Source: Candidatus Brockarchaeota archaeon
Lineage (GTDB): Archaea; Thermoproteota; EX4484-205; JAAOZO01
Assembly: GCA_017601145.1 (NCBI GenBank)
Contig: JAFNIV010000007.1
Coordinates: 1-62,869 of the forward strand
Direction of reading: 5' to 3'
Length of the DNA stretch: 62,869 nt
This document shows, piece by piece, positions 1 through 9,853 of the stretch. Both the position numbers and the translations under genes were made by a program. The stretch's first letter is position 1. Every line of letters begins with the position of its first letter. The notes under the pieces are model-generated. The model did not search any database. It saw only the letters and a list, made by a program, of their open reading frames with translations, and was not told where the DNA came from.

Positions 1-121
1 TCCTTTTCCATTCAATGTTCTTCCATAAATCTTCCAAGATAGAGTTTAAGATTCTCATATAATCCTCTATAAGCTCATTCACCTCAAGATTATGAGGTAT
101 AGAGTATGCTTTAACTAACAA
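1..121 (-). mobile_element. TnpB N-terminus, IS607/IS605-type element, cut by window edge
   Basis: On the minus strand a frame is open from a TTG at 119-121 to the window edge, about 40 residues. It begins LLVKAYSIPHNLEVNEL and continues with a charged helix ending ILEDLWKNIEWKR. This style of start (basic/aliphatic strand, PHNLEVNELIEDY, then a helix rich in W and E) is what I recognise from archaeal OrfB/TnpB proteins, the RNA-guided nucleases carried by IS607 and IS605 elements. The catalytic RuvC part and zinc finger would lie outside the window, so activity cannot be judged. It directly follows a truncated tnpA-like stub, which supports an IS607 origin. Family call from N-terminal residues only. 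Confidence 0.55.
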
Positions 122-179
122 TCTTTTCGACTCCAAGAAGCTTCTTCGCCTCTTTGATTTTATAGAGTTTTTCTGACAT
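111..179 (-). pseudogene. IS607-type serine recombinase (TnpA) stub
   Basis: A 22-codon frame, MSEKLYKIKEAKKLLGVEKI plus VS and a stop, resembles the MerR-like helix-turn-helix that opens IS607 TnpA serine recombinases. The complete protein is usually about 190-220 residues; here the frame stops and runs into the tnpB start with an overlap of about 10 bases. I infer that the catalytic part of tnpA was deleted, leaving a stub and the tnpB gene. A leader peptide of tnpB is the alternative. Confidence 0.45.
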
Positions 180-411
180 CAATATTCTTCTTCTACCAAT
201 TATTTAAGCATATCTATTTTGAAACTGCTGAAGGGGCAAAAAATACTCACTGTTTACTCTAATAACCTTAAATAACCTTAATCAGCTCAAGCTTCATAAA
301 AATTTAGCTTTTCAGCAATGTTTCTTAGTTTATTTTTTATACTTTAATTAACGAAAATATTATAAATATTAAGGCATAATTTCATTATTTAAGCATATTG
401 AAACATATTGA

Positions 412-424
412 AAAAGTTTAAATA
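412..424 (+). promoter_or_regulatory. TATA-like box of the first OPT/M28 operon
   Basis: The sequence AAAAGTTTAAATA lies about 40-50 bases before the ATG at 461, and a GGTGA motif (446-450) sits about 10 bases before that ATG. This would give a short leader with a ribosome binding site. The whole 180-460 stretch is AT-rich and has no other gene I can support. Confidence 0.5.
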
Positions 425-460
425 TTCGTATATGAAATATTTCACGGTGAAAAGTTTGTT

Positions 461-2461
461 ATGTCTGTTAAAGAAGAAGTAAAATCCGGATTTACAAAAA
501 GAGCGATAATAGTCTCAGTAGTATTAACCATCCTAGGCTTCATAGTAAATACACTAACTTGGTGGGGAAATGGAATTTCTCTTGAACCTTTCTATGCCGG
601 TAGAGTTGGCTCAGGAATTTATCCCCCTTATGGGCTTGTGTTTTTACTAATGCTAGCTTCAGCTTGGTTAGGAGCACAAGGCTTCTCACTACAAGAAATA
701 GCTGTAATCACTACCGTAACTTTTGTAGCAGCTGATTCTCCATTTGTTGTAGGTGCCTTCTTGCAGTTCATCTTCGCGGGCACTTACTTAGCGCAGTCTA
801 ATCCAAATGTTGGAGCTTTGTTAAGCTTCTATCCTTCCTTCTGGACTCCTGGTCTAGATAAGTTGAACATTATTAATTCTGCATGGCAAGGAGGTGCAGT
901 AGTTCCATTAGAAACTATTCTTCCATATCTTACATTTTGGATCTTTATGGCATTCCTTTACATGGTTTTAATGCTCTTTCAGGCATCAATAATTCAGAAG
1001 CAGCTAGTAAAGAAAGAAAAGCTTCCGTTCCCAACAATAATTCCAATTAACGAACTATCTAATTCAATGAGAAAGGGAACGTTTACTACATTACTCAAGA
1101 ATTGGTGGTTCTTGGGCTCTCTCTTATTAGGTTCTTTCATTGGACTTATAGCATCTTTAAATTACATCTTAAAGTTTACTACAGTCTTCTTTGCTTATGG
1201 TCAATTTTACATGACACCACTTGCCAATTTCCTTACTTCAATATCTCAGAGTACAGTTGGAGGTTGGTGGATGTTGATTCCAGCCGATGTTGCAATTTTC
1301 TTCTTAGCTCCGTTAGACATATTGTATTCAATAGTAATATATGTTTTCTTATTACAAGTAGTATACCCTCTAGTTTTACTAAGTATTGGTGCGATAACTC
1401 CTGGTACTTATCCTGATTGGGGGGGACCTTTTCCATGGGTGCCTTTTAGCGTATATTGGGTACCTCTTGCACTTGGTATTTGGACAATTGTAATGGGTTA
1501 TAATACTTATAAAGAAAGCATATCTAAGGCCTTAAGTAAAACTTCAGAAACTGGAGAATATTCAGACTCCCTACTCTGGGGTGGTTTTGCGGTAACCATA
1601 CTTGTTTGGTTAGCAATTTGGGTAATATTCGGCGCTAATGTTATACTTTTGTTAATCTCTCTCATAGTTTGGCTAGTATATACACTTGGTATAACTGCAG
1701 TACATGGATACAGCGGAACCTGGGTTTCAGTTTATGGAGCTGGTACAACTGGAATGATTACTTGGGCTTCTGGCTCATACCTTGGAGTTTATCACATAGA
1801 CGGCACTGCTGCTAACACTAAGACTGCATGGGCAAACATGGCTGCTACAGCTATAACTGCAGATATGGGTGGCGTAATACAACAAAATACCCACCAAACT
1901 TGGGCTTACACTTCAACCTACGCTTTAGTAGATTCTACAAAGTGCAGAGACAAAGACATTTTTAACGCTCAATTGTTAGGCATTTTGCTAACTGCGCTTA
2001 TTGCAATGCCATTTGGGCTTTGGGTTGCGTTTGGAACTGGAGTAGGTAAACTTAAGGCTTGGGGCTTGGGCTCTGGTGCCAATATTACAGGTTGGCAAAT
2101 ACCTTTTGTTGTCTCAAACAGTACACCTCCTGCTGGCTATAACTTATATCAAGCAATCCTTGCTTTTATTCTGGTCGGAGTACTTATGTTTTTAAGAGCA
2201 AAATTTGCTTGGTTCTTCTTTAGTCCATACGCTATGTTCTTTTACTCTGGGATGTGGCTGTTGAATGCAGGAATAGCATTGGTAATAAAGTTAATATTTC
2301 TAAAGGTGCTAGGTGTAAAGTCATATGAAGAAATGGGTGTTCCTTTAGCAGTAGGCTTTTTAATAGGCCTTACTCTCTTTGCTACAATAGTAATGGGCCT
2401 AAATGCAATAATTTCATTGTTCGTAGCATCTCCAATCTCTGTTGGTCCAACAGGAGCATAA
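461..2461 (+). CDS. OPT-like polytopic membrane transporter, type I (set A)
   Basis: 666 residues with a dozen or more hydrophobic segments. The motif KKEKLPFPTIIPINE (about residues 183-197), a W-rich first half and the C-terminal pattern LRAKFAWFFFSPYAM ... GVKSYEEMGVP match the protein at 31773-33869 (KERLVFPMSVP; LRLKFAWFWIHPVAM; GVKKYEEYVVP), so the two are paralogs. The general pattern, (W/K)xEKLxFP after a hydrophobic run, is that of the OPT-related DUF6784/DUF6785 membrane proteins, which are presumed transporters of unknown substrate. It heads an operon with the M28-like/FtsX fusion 50 bases downstream and a type II OPT-like gene after that. Substrate unknown; peptides are an inference from context. 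Confidence 0.7.
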   Translation: MSVKEEVKSGFTKRAIIVSVVLTILGFIVNTLTWWGNGISLEPFYAGRVGSGIYPPYGLVFLLMLASAWLGAQGFSLQEIAVITTVTFVAADSPFVVGAFLQFIFAGTYLAQSNPNVGALLSFYPSFWTPGLDKLNIINSAWQGGAVVPLETILPYLTFWIFMAFLYMVLMLFQASIIQKQLVKKEKLPFPTIIPINELSNSMRKGTFTTLLKNWWFLGSLLLGSFIGLIASLNYILKFTTVFFAYGQFYMTPLANFLTSISQSTVGGWWMLIPADVAIFFLAPLDILYSIVIYVFLLQVVYPLVLLSIGAITPGTYPDWGGPFPWVPFSVYWVPLALGIWTIVMGYNTYKESISKALSKTSETGEYSDSLLWGGFAVTILVWLAIWVIFGANVILLLISLIVWLVYTLGITAVHGYSGTWVSVYGAGTTGMITWASGSYLGVYHIDGTAANTKTAWANMAATAITADMGGVIQQNTHQTWAYTSTYALVDSTKCRDKDIFNAQLLGILLTALIAMPFGLWVAFGTGVGKLKAWGLGSGANITGWQIPFVVSNSTPPAGYNLYQAILAFILVGVLMFLRAKFAWFFFSPYAMFFYSGMWLLNAGIALVIKLIFLKVLGVKSYEEMGVPLAVGFLIGLTLFATIVMGLNAIISLFVASPISVGPTGA

Positions 2462-2463
2462 AG

Positions 2464-2494
2464 GAAAGCTTTTTATTTTTTATTTTTTATTTTT
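2464..2494 (+). terminator. T-rich tract between operon genes
   Basis: A run of T-rich sequence with several TTTTT blocks directly follows the first gene. Archaeal RNA polymerase can terminate at such oligo-T tracts, so part of the transcripts may stop here and lower expression of the two downstream genes. No hairpin is needed or seen. Confidence 0.3.
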
Positions 2495-2511
2495 ACGGCG
2501 ATAGTGGAGAA

Positions 2512-5500
2512 ATGTTTTCTTCAAGTAGTACTAAAACAAAATCCTTCTTAGCATGTATTTTACTCGTTACTTTTCTTGTGTCTGTTACTAACTCTTTTGT
2601 AAAGGCTCAAGGTAACAAACCAAACGAAATAAAAATAGACTTAAACGAAATAAGAAAAACAGTTGATACTCTCATTAATTTTAAGTCAAGATTTTCGGGC
2701 TATGATGGATTTTATAAGACTACAGGATATATTCTAAACTTTACTAAATCTTTAGGGTTGCCATATGAGCTTGTAAACTTTACTCAAGTAGTGCCTCTTG
2801 ATACTGGTTCATATATATTAGTTGGAAATCAAAAGATAAGAGCATATTCTCTTTATCCAAACTTTGTAGCATTGGGACCTAATACAATTACTGGAAATCT
2901 AGTTTATGTAAAAGATGGGAGTTTCCAAGAAATCAATGGGTTAAACCTTAATGATAGTATTGCCTTAATCAACTTTAACTCGGGTAAAAATTGGATTAAT
3001 CTACTCCAACTAGGTGTTAAAGCTTTTATATTCATTGAACCTAACAACACTAACAAATACGAAGCATTATCGAAGATTTCTTCTTCTCCATTAAACATAA
3101 TCAGAGTTTATGTAACTCAAGAAGATGCAAAAATACTTCTAAACTACGTTGGGAAGGAAGTTCAAATATTTAATAACATTAAATGGGAAAACGTTATTAT
3201 ACCTGATATCCTTATAAAAGTTAAAGGCGAAGAAGAAAAAAATGTAATTCTTTTAGTCGTTCATTATGATTCTGCTTCTGTAGTGCCTTCTATCTCTCCA
3301 GGTGCTAACGATGCTGTTAACGTAGCATATGCGTTAGAGCTTCTAAAGAGCATAGTGGAAAACAACATAAAACCAAAAAATTCAATCTGGTTTTTGTTTG
3401 TAGGAGGCCATTATCAAGCTTTAAGTGGACCTAGAATGTTTGTAGAAAAATATTTGTTTAACAATCCTTCTATAGGAACTTCTATTTTTCCCTATTTGGC
3501 AATTGGCATAGACATTTCAGATGGTTCGCCAAAAGTTAATCCAGTTGTCTCAGGCTATTTTTATTCTCTTGCTTCATCTTACTTGCAAAATAAGATTTCG
3601 ACACTAAGTTTTACAGTAACTAGCTTAATAAATAGTTTAAAGCAAAATAACCCTGATCTCTATAACATAGTTAGAAGTTATGAGCTTGATAGCCTTACTG
3701 GATTTCAAGTTTCAGGCTCTTCTCCTTCGTATCCTTCTGGTTTTTCCTTTAGGTACATACTTGATACAGAACCATTTGAAGCTGCAGGTTTGTTGTCATT
3801 TTCTTTTGTAACTCTCTACGATCTTAGAAATAGTTTCTTTACACCTGGTGATATTAGTGTTAATTATGGCAATGTAATTCCTCAAATAGAGTTTATAAAC
3901 TACGTTTTAAGTGGTATAATATTAAGTCCAATAGAAAAGATCTACTCAGGTAGTTGGAGTGATTTAACCCCTACAAGGATAGGGTCTGCCTATACCAGCA
4001 TTGGTTTCTCAACGTTAAACGTTGTTTCTGTCGTTTACGATCCTACAAAACCTGGTTTGTACTCTGTAGTAAACGGGTCTATAGTAACTGTTTCAAATTC
4101 TTTGGATCCCTTTAGCCTAATGATAGCTAAATCAAATTCAACTGGAGTTGCAACTTTCTATGGTCTTAGACCCGCAACAGAGGCTGCGACTACTGTATAT
4201 TACTCGGTTAAGTCTTTTGTTTTATCTAAAAATAACGAAATAATCTTTGCTCCTGATTCCGGAATTCATGGATCTCAAGTTTATCCTAGATCTGTATCTC
4301 TCTTATATTATCCCACAACAGTAAGGACTGTTCTTTTTAAGTCTAGTTCCATAGTTATTCCAAAAATAATAATTCCTAATACTCTTCAGGCTCCATATTC
4401 TTCTAGCTCTCTTTTTGCTTCTTCTAACTCTTATTCTTCAGTTCTTATGTCGTATGCCGGTTATGAAACGCCAATTCCTGTACAACTTTCATCTTTTAGT
4501 CTACCAAATTATGCTCCCCTAGAATCATGGCATTTTGAGTTTGACCCATTTACTTCAAATCTAGTATTTTTTGCTCCAACAAATGTAACTTTTGGCCTCG
4601 TTGTTCGTGTATCTTCACTTGGTTATTTATATGGAATTTTCGTGAACTATTCAAAAGAAACAGATAGTGAAAATGGGTATTATTTTAGTAATGCTGGTTC
4701 TCTCATGATTGTAGACAATGGCTTACTTGGAGTGCTTCATGATTCTTGGTTAATTTCTGAAGAAAGATACAAGAAACAAATTTCTGCTGATGTAATTAAC
4801 CCTGTTACAATGTCAGAAATTACAACTGGTTTTGCACTCATTAATAGTTCAGTTCGCAGTCTCTTAAACAAAGATTTTTCTTCTAGCGTTTCTTTGGGGG
4901 TTGTTGCTTCTGGTTTTTCGTTGAAAGCTTATTCTTCCACCCTTTATGTCCTTAAAGATGCTGTAGGTAGCGTAATAATAACATTTGCACTAGCCATTCC
5001 ATTTATTTTGTTGTTTACTTCATTAGTTTATGGCTTAACAAGAGGATATAAAAGTATAATGTTTACTTTCTTATGTTCTGCTCTGGTTTCTTTAGCTTTA
5101 GCAGTTTCTCATCCTGGATTTAAGCTTGTAGCCAATGTTCCTGCTATATTTGTTGGCGTTCTGCTTGTTTCTCTTGTTATACCTGCTCTTGTTTTTCTAT
5201 TTTCTAATTTTTCTGAAGGTTTGAGCGAGCTTAGAAAAAAAGTATTCGGTGAACACTTTCTCGAGAGAAGTGGGTTTGATGTTTCTTTATCAGCAGTAAC
5301 AGTAAGTGTAGGAAACATGAGAAAACGTCCATTAAGAACTATTTTAACTTTAACTTCTATTGTTCTCATAAGTTTTGCATTAGCTTCATTAACTTCTTTT
5401 AGCGAAGTTAAAGTTTTTAACGTTATGGAAAGTAAAACAAGCTATCCATTAAATGGGATATTAATAAAAACTCCAAATTTTTATCCTCTTGATAAAGAAG

Positions 5501-7020
5501 CCATAAAACTTCTTCCACTGTTTCTAACTAATTCAAGCGTGTATTTTCCAAGATTTTGGGTGTACTTCCCTGCTAGCTTTCAACAATCTGGAGTACCTGG
5601 TACGATTAATGTATTGTTTAACAATAAATCTACTGGAATCTATGCTGCTGTTGGAATAAATACACAAGAAATCTTAGAATATTCTTATTTGTATAAGTCG
5701 CTGTTTAAAACAAATGGTTCTCTGTCTATTAACTACTCTTTAGCTTCATTACAAAATTCAGTTTTTATTCCATATACAATTGCTGGCTACTTAAACTCCT
5801 CAGGTGATTTAAGACTTGGCTCCTGCTTATCTATTGATGGAATTCAGTATATCCTAGCCGGTGTTTATAACGAAACAGAAGCACTAAGAAACCTAAAAGA
5901 TGCAGATGGCTTTTCAGATTTGCTTCCGATAGATTATTCGGTTTCAACGCAACAACAGTCTTTTTCGTTTAGTCAAATGTCCTGGAGCTCAATAGTAATT
6001 GTTAACTCAAAGTCTGTCGAGCATGTTCCTGAGGCTTGTTTAACAAGTGTTTTTATACCTGTAAAAGGTTCTTTTAATGAAAAAAGGCTAATTAATTCTG
6101 TTGAGTCATTATTCACAGCTTACGATAGTCTAAATATCTACTTGGTATCAAATGGTACAGTTTACACCTTCTCGAAAAGGAATGCTCAATCTATTTTTGG
6201 ATTTCAGTACATTATTATTCCTTTAATAATAGCAGGACTAATTACAATGTCAACTGTACTTGGAGGAATAATGGAGCGAGTAAAAGAGTCAATGATATAT
6301 AGTAGTGTTGGTCTTGCTCCATTACAAATAGGTTATATGTTCTTAACAGAAAACGTTGTTTATGCTATAGTTGGAGGCGTTCTCGGGTATCTCTTAGGAT
6401 TGTTGTCTTCTCATTACTTAAGACTTTTTGGAATACTTGAAAATGTAGGGATTAACTACTCATCTTCTTCTGTAATAATTTCAATTGGTATAGTTATAGC
6501 TCTAGTTCTTTTGGCTTCAATATATCCTATTCATCAAGTTGCTTTACTTATAACGCCTTCTCTAGAAAGAAAATGGCGAATAACGACAAAACCAAAGGGG
6601 GATGAATGGGAGGTCCCAATTCCCTTTAGAGTAAAAGAAGAAGAAAGCTTACTTGGTCTAATTTACTTCCTTAAAGAGTATCTCTGGAACAAACGTGCAG
6701 AAAGGACAGGAAGTTTCACAGTTGAAGAATTGGGATCTTCTAAAGAAGAGTCGGGATATTCTATTTCAGCAAAAGTTTGGTTAGCTCCATATGAACAAGA
6801 CATTCATCAAGAAGTATTTTTAAACTTCACAAAAAGTAAGACTGAACAACGCTATATTACTAGCCTTAAAATATTAAGGATTTCTGGACCTTATGAATCA
6901 TGGGTTAGGTTTAACTATTCTTTTGTGGATGAAATAAGGAAGCAACTGTTGGTCTGGAATTTGATGAATCCAGAGCAATCAAAAATTTATATTCAAAAAG
7001 CAAAAGGTGAACTAAAATGA
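2512..7020 (+). CDS. Exported M28-like domain fused to FtsX/MacB-type permease (set A)
   Basis: 1502 residues. A hydrophobic segment at about 12-32 exports the N-terminus. An M28 aminopeptidase-like domain follows, with HYDS (H251), GAND (D267) and GIDIS where the family has a metal-binding Asp. The catalytic Glu-Glu of M28 (GAEEQGLxGS) is here GGHYQALSGP (H300), and the final metal His (YHTPxD) is FFTPGD, so peptidase activity is doubtful. A long beta-rich extracellular part rich in S, T, N and Y follows, then membrane segments from about 820 onward. An FtsX-like repeat opens with GNMRKRPLRTILTL (about 934), and a second FtsX-like stretch is near 1245-1330 (ERVKESMIYSSVGLAP). A cytosolic tail of about 150 residues starts TPSLERKWR. 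The stop overlaps the next start (ATGA). Paralog at 24367-28965. Confidence 0.75.
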   Translation: MFSSSSTKTKSFLACILLVTFLVSVTNSFVKAQGNKPNEIKIDLNEIRKTVDTLINFKSRFSGYDGFYKTTGYILNFTKSLGLPYELVNFTQVVPLDTGSYILVGNQKIRAYSLYPNFVALGPNTITGNLVYVKDGSFQEINGLNLNDSIALINFNSGKNWINLLQLGVKAFIFIEPNNTNKYEALSKISSSPLNIIRVYVTQEDAKILLNYVGKEVQIFNNIKWENVIIPDILIKVKGEEEKNVILLVVHYDSASVVPSISPGANDAVNVAYALELLKSIVENNIKPKNSIWFLFVGGHYQALSGPRMFVEKYLFNNPSIGTSIFPYLAIGIDISDGSPKVNPVVSGYFYSLASSYLQNKISTLSFTVTSLINSLKQNNPDLYNIVRSYELDSLTGFQVSGSSPSYPSGFSFRYILDTEPFEAAGLLSFSFVTLYDLRNSFFTPGDISVNYGNVIPQIEFINYVLSGIILSPIEKIYSGSWSDLTPTRIGSAYTSIGFSTLNVVSVVYDPTKPGLYSVVNGSIVTVSNSLDPFSLMIAKSNSTGVATFYGLRPATEAATTVYYSVKSFVLSKNNEIIFAPDSGIHGSQVYPRSVSLLYYPTTVRTVLFKSSSIVIPKIIIPNTLQAPYSSSSLFASSNSYSSVLMSYAGYETPIPVQLSSFSLPNYAPLESWHFEFDPFTSNLVFFAPTNVTFGLVVRVSSLGYLYGIFVNYSKETDSENGYYFSNAGSLMIVDNGLLGVLHDSWLISEERYKKQISADVINPVTMSEITTGFALINSSVRSLLNKDFSSSVSLGVVASGFSLKAYSSTLYVLKDAVGSVIITFALAIPFILLFTSLVYGLTRGYKSIMFTFLCSALVSLALAVSHPGFKLVANVPAIFVGVLLVSLVIPALVFLFSNFSEGLSELRKKVFGEHFLERSGFDVSLSAVTVSVGNMRKRPLRTILTLTSIVLISFALASLTSFSEVKVFNVMESKTSYPLNGILIKTPNFYPLDKEAIKLLPLFLTNSSVYFPRFWVYFPASFQQSGVPGTINVLFNNKSTGIYAAVGINTQEILEYSYLYKSLFKTNGSLSINYSLASLQNSVFIPYTIAGYLNSSGDLRLGSCLSIDGIQYILAGVYNETEALRNLKDADGFSDLLPIDYSVSTQQQSFSFSQMSWSSIVIVNSKSVEHVPEACLTSVFIPVKGSFNEKRLINSVESLFTAYDSLNIYLVSNGTVYTFSKRNAQSIFGFQYIIIPLIIAGLITMSTVLGGIMERVKESMIYSSVGLAPLQIGYMFLTENVVYAIVGGVLGYLLGLLSSHYLRLFGILENVGINYSSSSVIISIGIVIALVLLASIYPIHQVALLITPSLERKWRITTKPKGDEWEVPIPFRVKEEESLLGLIYFLKEYLWNKRAERTGSFTVEELGSSKEESGYSISAKVWLAPYEQDIHQEVFLNFTKSKTEQRYITSLKILRISGPYESWVRFNYSFVDEIRKQLLVWNLMNPEQSKIYIQKAKGELK

Positions 7021-8942
7021 GTCTAGAAGATAAAAATTCAAAGTCGAAAGAAAAAGTTGGAATTCCTGGTTTAACTGTAGTTTCAGTGATGGCAGTTCTC
7101 TTTGGTTTAATTACACTTAGCCCTGCCATAATTTATCTGTACTTAGCCGTAGGATCTCTTGGAGGTACTGAACGGTTTATTCCAGTGTTTGTAACTCTTC
7201 TACTATTTACTGAAGTAGGAAGAATAGTTAGAAGATATGTGACTACTCAAGAAGCTTACGTAATTTATTTTATGCTCGAAATATTTGCACTTTGGCTTGC
7301 TTCAGGAGGTTTGTTTGGAGGTTTTATAATAAACTACTACTACCGTAATGCGCCGTATACTGTAATGTATGGTATAGCTAGTAAGCTTCCATACTGGTTT
7401 TCTCCCCCTTTAAACAGCCCAGGACCTCTAAACAGAACTTTCATTTCTCCAGACTGGTCGATTCCAATACTAGTTGCTTTAATTTCGATGTTTTCAGGTT
7501 TGTTGATAGATTTTGGACTTTCATTTATAACAACAATGGTTTACATTGATATCGAAAACCTGCCATTTCCAGTTGCACCAATCGATGTTCAGGCAATTTC
7601 TACACTAACTGAAAGAACTCCCGAGAAGATAATGTACTTTTCATTTGCAGCAATAATTAGCTTAATTTACGAATTTCTTATTTATGGCATTCCTAATTTA
7701 ACAGATGCCTTTCTAGGTACAAGAATTGTTTTTATTCCATACCCTTGGGTGGATTTAACCTCAATAGTAGAACGTTTCTTACCTGGTGCTATTTTTGGCC
7801 TAAGTACAGACATCGCTGCTTATGTAGTAGGGTGGCTTATTCCATTTAACGTTTGTGTTTGGTTATTCATTGGCTCTATATCTATTTGGGTTTTTGGGAA
7901 CTTCTTAGCGTTGAACGTTAAGTTACCATATTTCGAACTTTGGCAAAAAGAATGGATGCCTGGTGTTAGTATGCAATGGTGGTATCAAAGAGCAACTTAT
8001 GACCTTTGGGCAAGTCCACTTGTTGGACTTACAATCGGACTTAGTTTAGCAGTTTTCGTAAAATCTTCAAGAAGTATAGTGAATGCCTTTAAGTCACTTT
8101 CTAGACTATCAAAGGAGAAACTTAAGACTTCTTATCTTCCACTTCATTGGATAATTGCGATGATGGTAATTGGAAGTTTAACAGGCTTTGCCTTAGCTAC
8201 AACTTTAGTTCCAAACCTCTGGTTTGTTTGGCTTATATCTTGGATTGTCCTTCCTCCATTACAAGGTTTCTTAGGCGCTAGAGCTGTTGGTGAGACTGGA
8301 CTTACAGTACAAATACCATATGTTCAGCAAGCCCTTTTAATCCCATTCACACCTCCTGGTGATCCAGTACCATGGGTTGTTCCACTGAATGCTTCAAGTT
8401 CAGCTGGTATAATAACCCATAGAATTAAAGTTGCTAAACTTCTTAACGTAAACCCGCTAGACTATTATAAAGCCTATGTAATATTCTTTCCTTTAGCGAT
8501 TATTGTTAGTTTTATCTTTTGGTCAATCTTTTGGTCAATGGCTCCGATTCCTTCTTCTTTTTATCCATGGACTACAATACAATGGCCTGTTAGTTCGCTA
8601 TACTTTTCTCTCTGGGTTGTTAGAGCAGAGCAAATCTTTAAAGTAGACCTCATAGTCGTAACATCGATCATAGCATTTTTTGCTTCTTTCCTATCAAACT
8701 ACTTTACGTTCTTTTCTCCAATAGGTTTGCTTTCTGGCATGGGTACATTGCCGCCCTCAGCAACTTCTTTGTTTATAGGAGCTTTGCTAGGTAAGTATCT
8801 TGAAAAAAGAATAGGCAAAGAGAGATGGGACGTTCTAAGATCTGTCTTGATCGCAGGAATCTTTGCAGGGTTAGCTTTAGCTTTAGCGATTGCTATGGGT
8901 CTAACTATACTAGGGAAAATTATAACTTCAAAGCCTTTCTAG
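7017..8942 (+). CDS. OPT-like polytopic membrane transporter, type II (set A)
   Basis: 641 residues, mostly membrane segments. It is a clear paralog of the protein at 29080-31038: both have PAxIYLYLAVG near the N-terminus, a (W)(VI)D(LF)T ... YLPGAI/FLPGAI block, WVFGN, an ARxxGExGxT block, and the motif M(AS)PIPS(ST) ending in QWP near residue 525. The ARAVGETGLT motif resembles the conserved glycine motif of oligopeptide/metal-chelate (OPT) transporters. The ATG overlaps the stop of the M28-like/FtsX gene by four bases, so translation is probably coupled and the proteins may form one complex. It differs in sequence from the type I protein, so each set has two dissimilar OPT-like subunits. 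Confidence 0.7.
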   Translation: MSLEDKNSKSKEKVGIPGLTVVSVMAVLFGLITLSPAIIYLYLAVGSLGGTERFIPVFVTLLLFTEVGRIVRRYVTTQEAYVIYFMLEIFALWLASGGLFGGFIINYYYRNAPYTVMYGIASKLPYWFSPPLNSPGPLNRTFISPDWSIPILVALISMFSGLLIDFGLSFITTMVYIDIENLPFPVAPIDVQAISTLTERTPEKIMYFSFAAIISLIYEFLIYGIPNLTDAFLGTRIVFIPYPWVDLTSIVERFLPGAIFGLSTDIAAYVVGWLIPFNVCVWLFIGSISIWVFGNFLALNVKLPYFELWQKEWMPGVSMQWWYQRATYDLWASPLVGLTIGLSLAVFVKSSRSIVNAFKSLSRLSKEKLKTSYLPLHWIIAMMVIGSLTGFALATTLVPNLWFVWLISWIVLPPLQGFLGARAVGETGLTVQIPYVQQALLIPFTPPGDPVPWVVPLNASSSAGIITHRIKVAKLLNVNPLDYYKAYVIFFPLAIIVSFIFWSIFWSMAPIPSSFYPWTTIQWPVSSLYFSLWVVRAEQIFKVDLIVVTSIIAFFASFLSNYFTFFSPIGLLSGMGTLPPSATSLFIGALLGKYLEKRIGKERWDVLRSVLIAGIFAGLALALAIAMGLTILGKIITSKPF

Positions 8943-8989
8943 TAACGTAACATTTTTATTTATAACTTTTAGCTATCTCTCAAGAGAAA

Positions 8990-9853
8990 TTGTCTTTTTG
9001 TATTCTTACTCATAAACCAAAGAGTCATTTTGTTGTAAACGTTTCTAACTCGTTTAGAAAAAAGGGTTATGCCGTAAGCGTTGTAGACTTTAAAAATGTT
9101 GCAGTAAAAATAGAAAAAAATAACATAAGCGTTTTTGATAAAAAGAGTGGAAAAGATCTTCTTAAGTTTGATGCCGTACTTGCAAGACCAATGGAAGCTA
9201 TAGATCTGATGCTGTTTGCTTTCTCAATAAATGTTCTTTTTATTTTAAAAGAAAGTAAAGTGCCTGTTGTCAACGATCCAATTTCTTATGTTTATGGTTC
9301 AAACAAATTAACAGAATACATCTTATTGACTCGAATGAATCTGAGTATTCCAACTACTTTTTCAGCCATTAATGAGGTTAATCCATTTATTTACATTAAC
9401 CAAGATAGACTAATTTTAAAACCAATTTGTGGTTCAAGAGGATTTGGTGTAATGGAAATAAAAAGAAGAGAAAAGTTTCATCTAAGTAAAAATGAAGTCC
9501 CAATATTTCAAAACTTTGTTAGAGGCGGAAACTTTGATATAAGGCTACTAGTTGTAAACAAGAACGTAGTTAGTTCAATGATTAGGTTTTCCACTAGCTC
9601 AAGAACCAACATAAGTACTGGTGGAAAGCCTATGAAATACGAGGCTCCAGAAGAAATAAAGAAATTGGCAATAGATGCTTCTGTTGCAATTCATTCATCT
9701 ATTGCTGGAGTTGATGTTGCAATTGACAAAGATGGTACTCCTTATATTCTTGAAGTTAATACTCAGCCAGATTTTATTGGTTTGCAATCTGTTTCTGACA
9801 TTAATATAGCGGATGCTATAGTTGATGGTTTTTTGGAGGCTGTAAAGCTTTGA
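8990..9853 (+). CDS. RimK-family ATP-grasp ligase (CofF/MptN-like)
   Basis: 287 residues. The ATP-grasp signature is visible: LTEYILLTRMNLSIPTT (substrate-binding helix), RLILKPICGSRGFGV (ATP-binding Lys and Gly-rich loop), and C-terminal AGVDVAIDKDGTPYILEVN with the metal-binding D and E-x-N. RimK relatives add glutamate to proteins or to F420 and tetrahydromethanopterin (CofF, MptN). The neighbours (nucleotidyltransferase and cofE, both overlapping) point to glutamate addition to coenzyme F420 or a pterin. The start is a TTG; no in-frame ATG lies near. Which cofactor is modified cannot be decided here. Confidence 0.7.
   Translation: MSFCILTHKPKSHFVVNVSNSFRKKGYAVSVVDFKNVAVKIEKNNISVFDKKSGKDLLKFDAVLARPMEAIDLMLFAFSINVLFILKESKVPVVNDPISYVYGSNKLTEYILLTRMNLSIPTTFSAINEVNPFIYINQDRLILKPICGSRGFGVMEIKRREKFHLSKNEVPIFQNFVRGGNFDIRLLVVNKNVVSSMIRFSTSSRTNISTGGKPMKYEAPEEIKKLAIDASVAIHSSIAGVDVAIDKDGTPYILEVNTQPDFIGLQSVSDINIADAIVDGFLEAVKL

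Noticed and set aside
1102-1416. A 104-codon frame inside the type I transporter gene
   Set aside because: Shadow in another frame of a clear membrane-protein gene, as are the other short antisense frames across the window.
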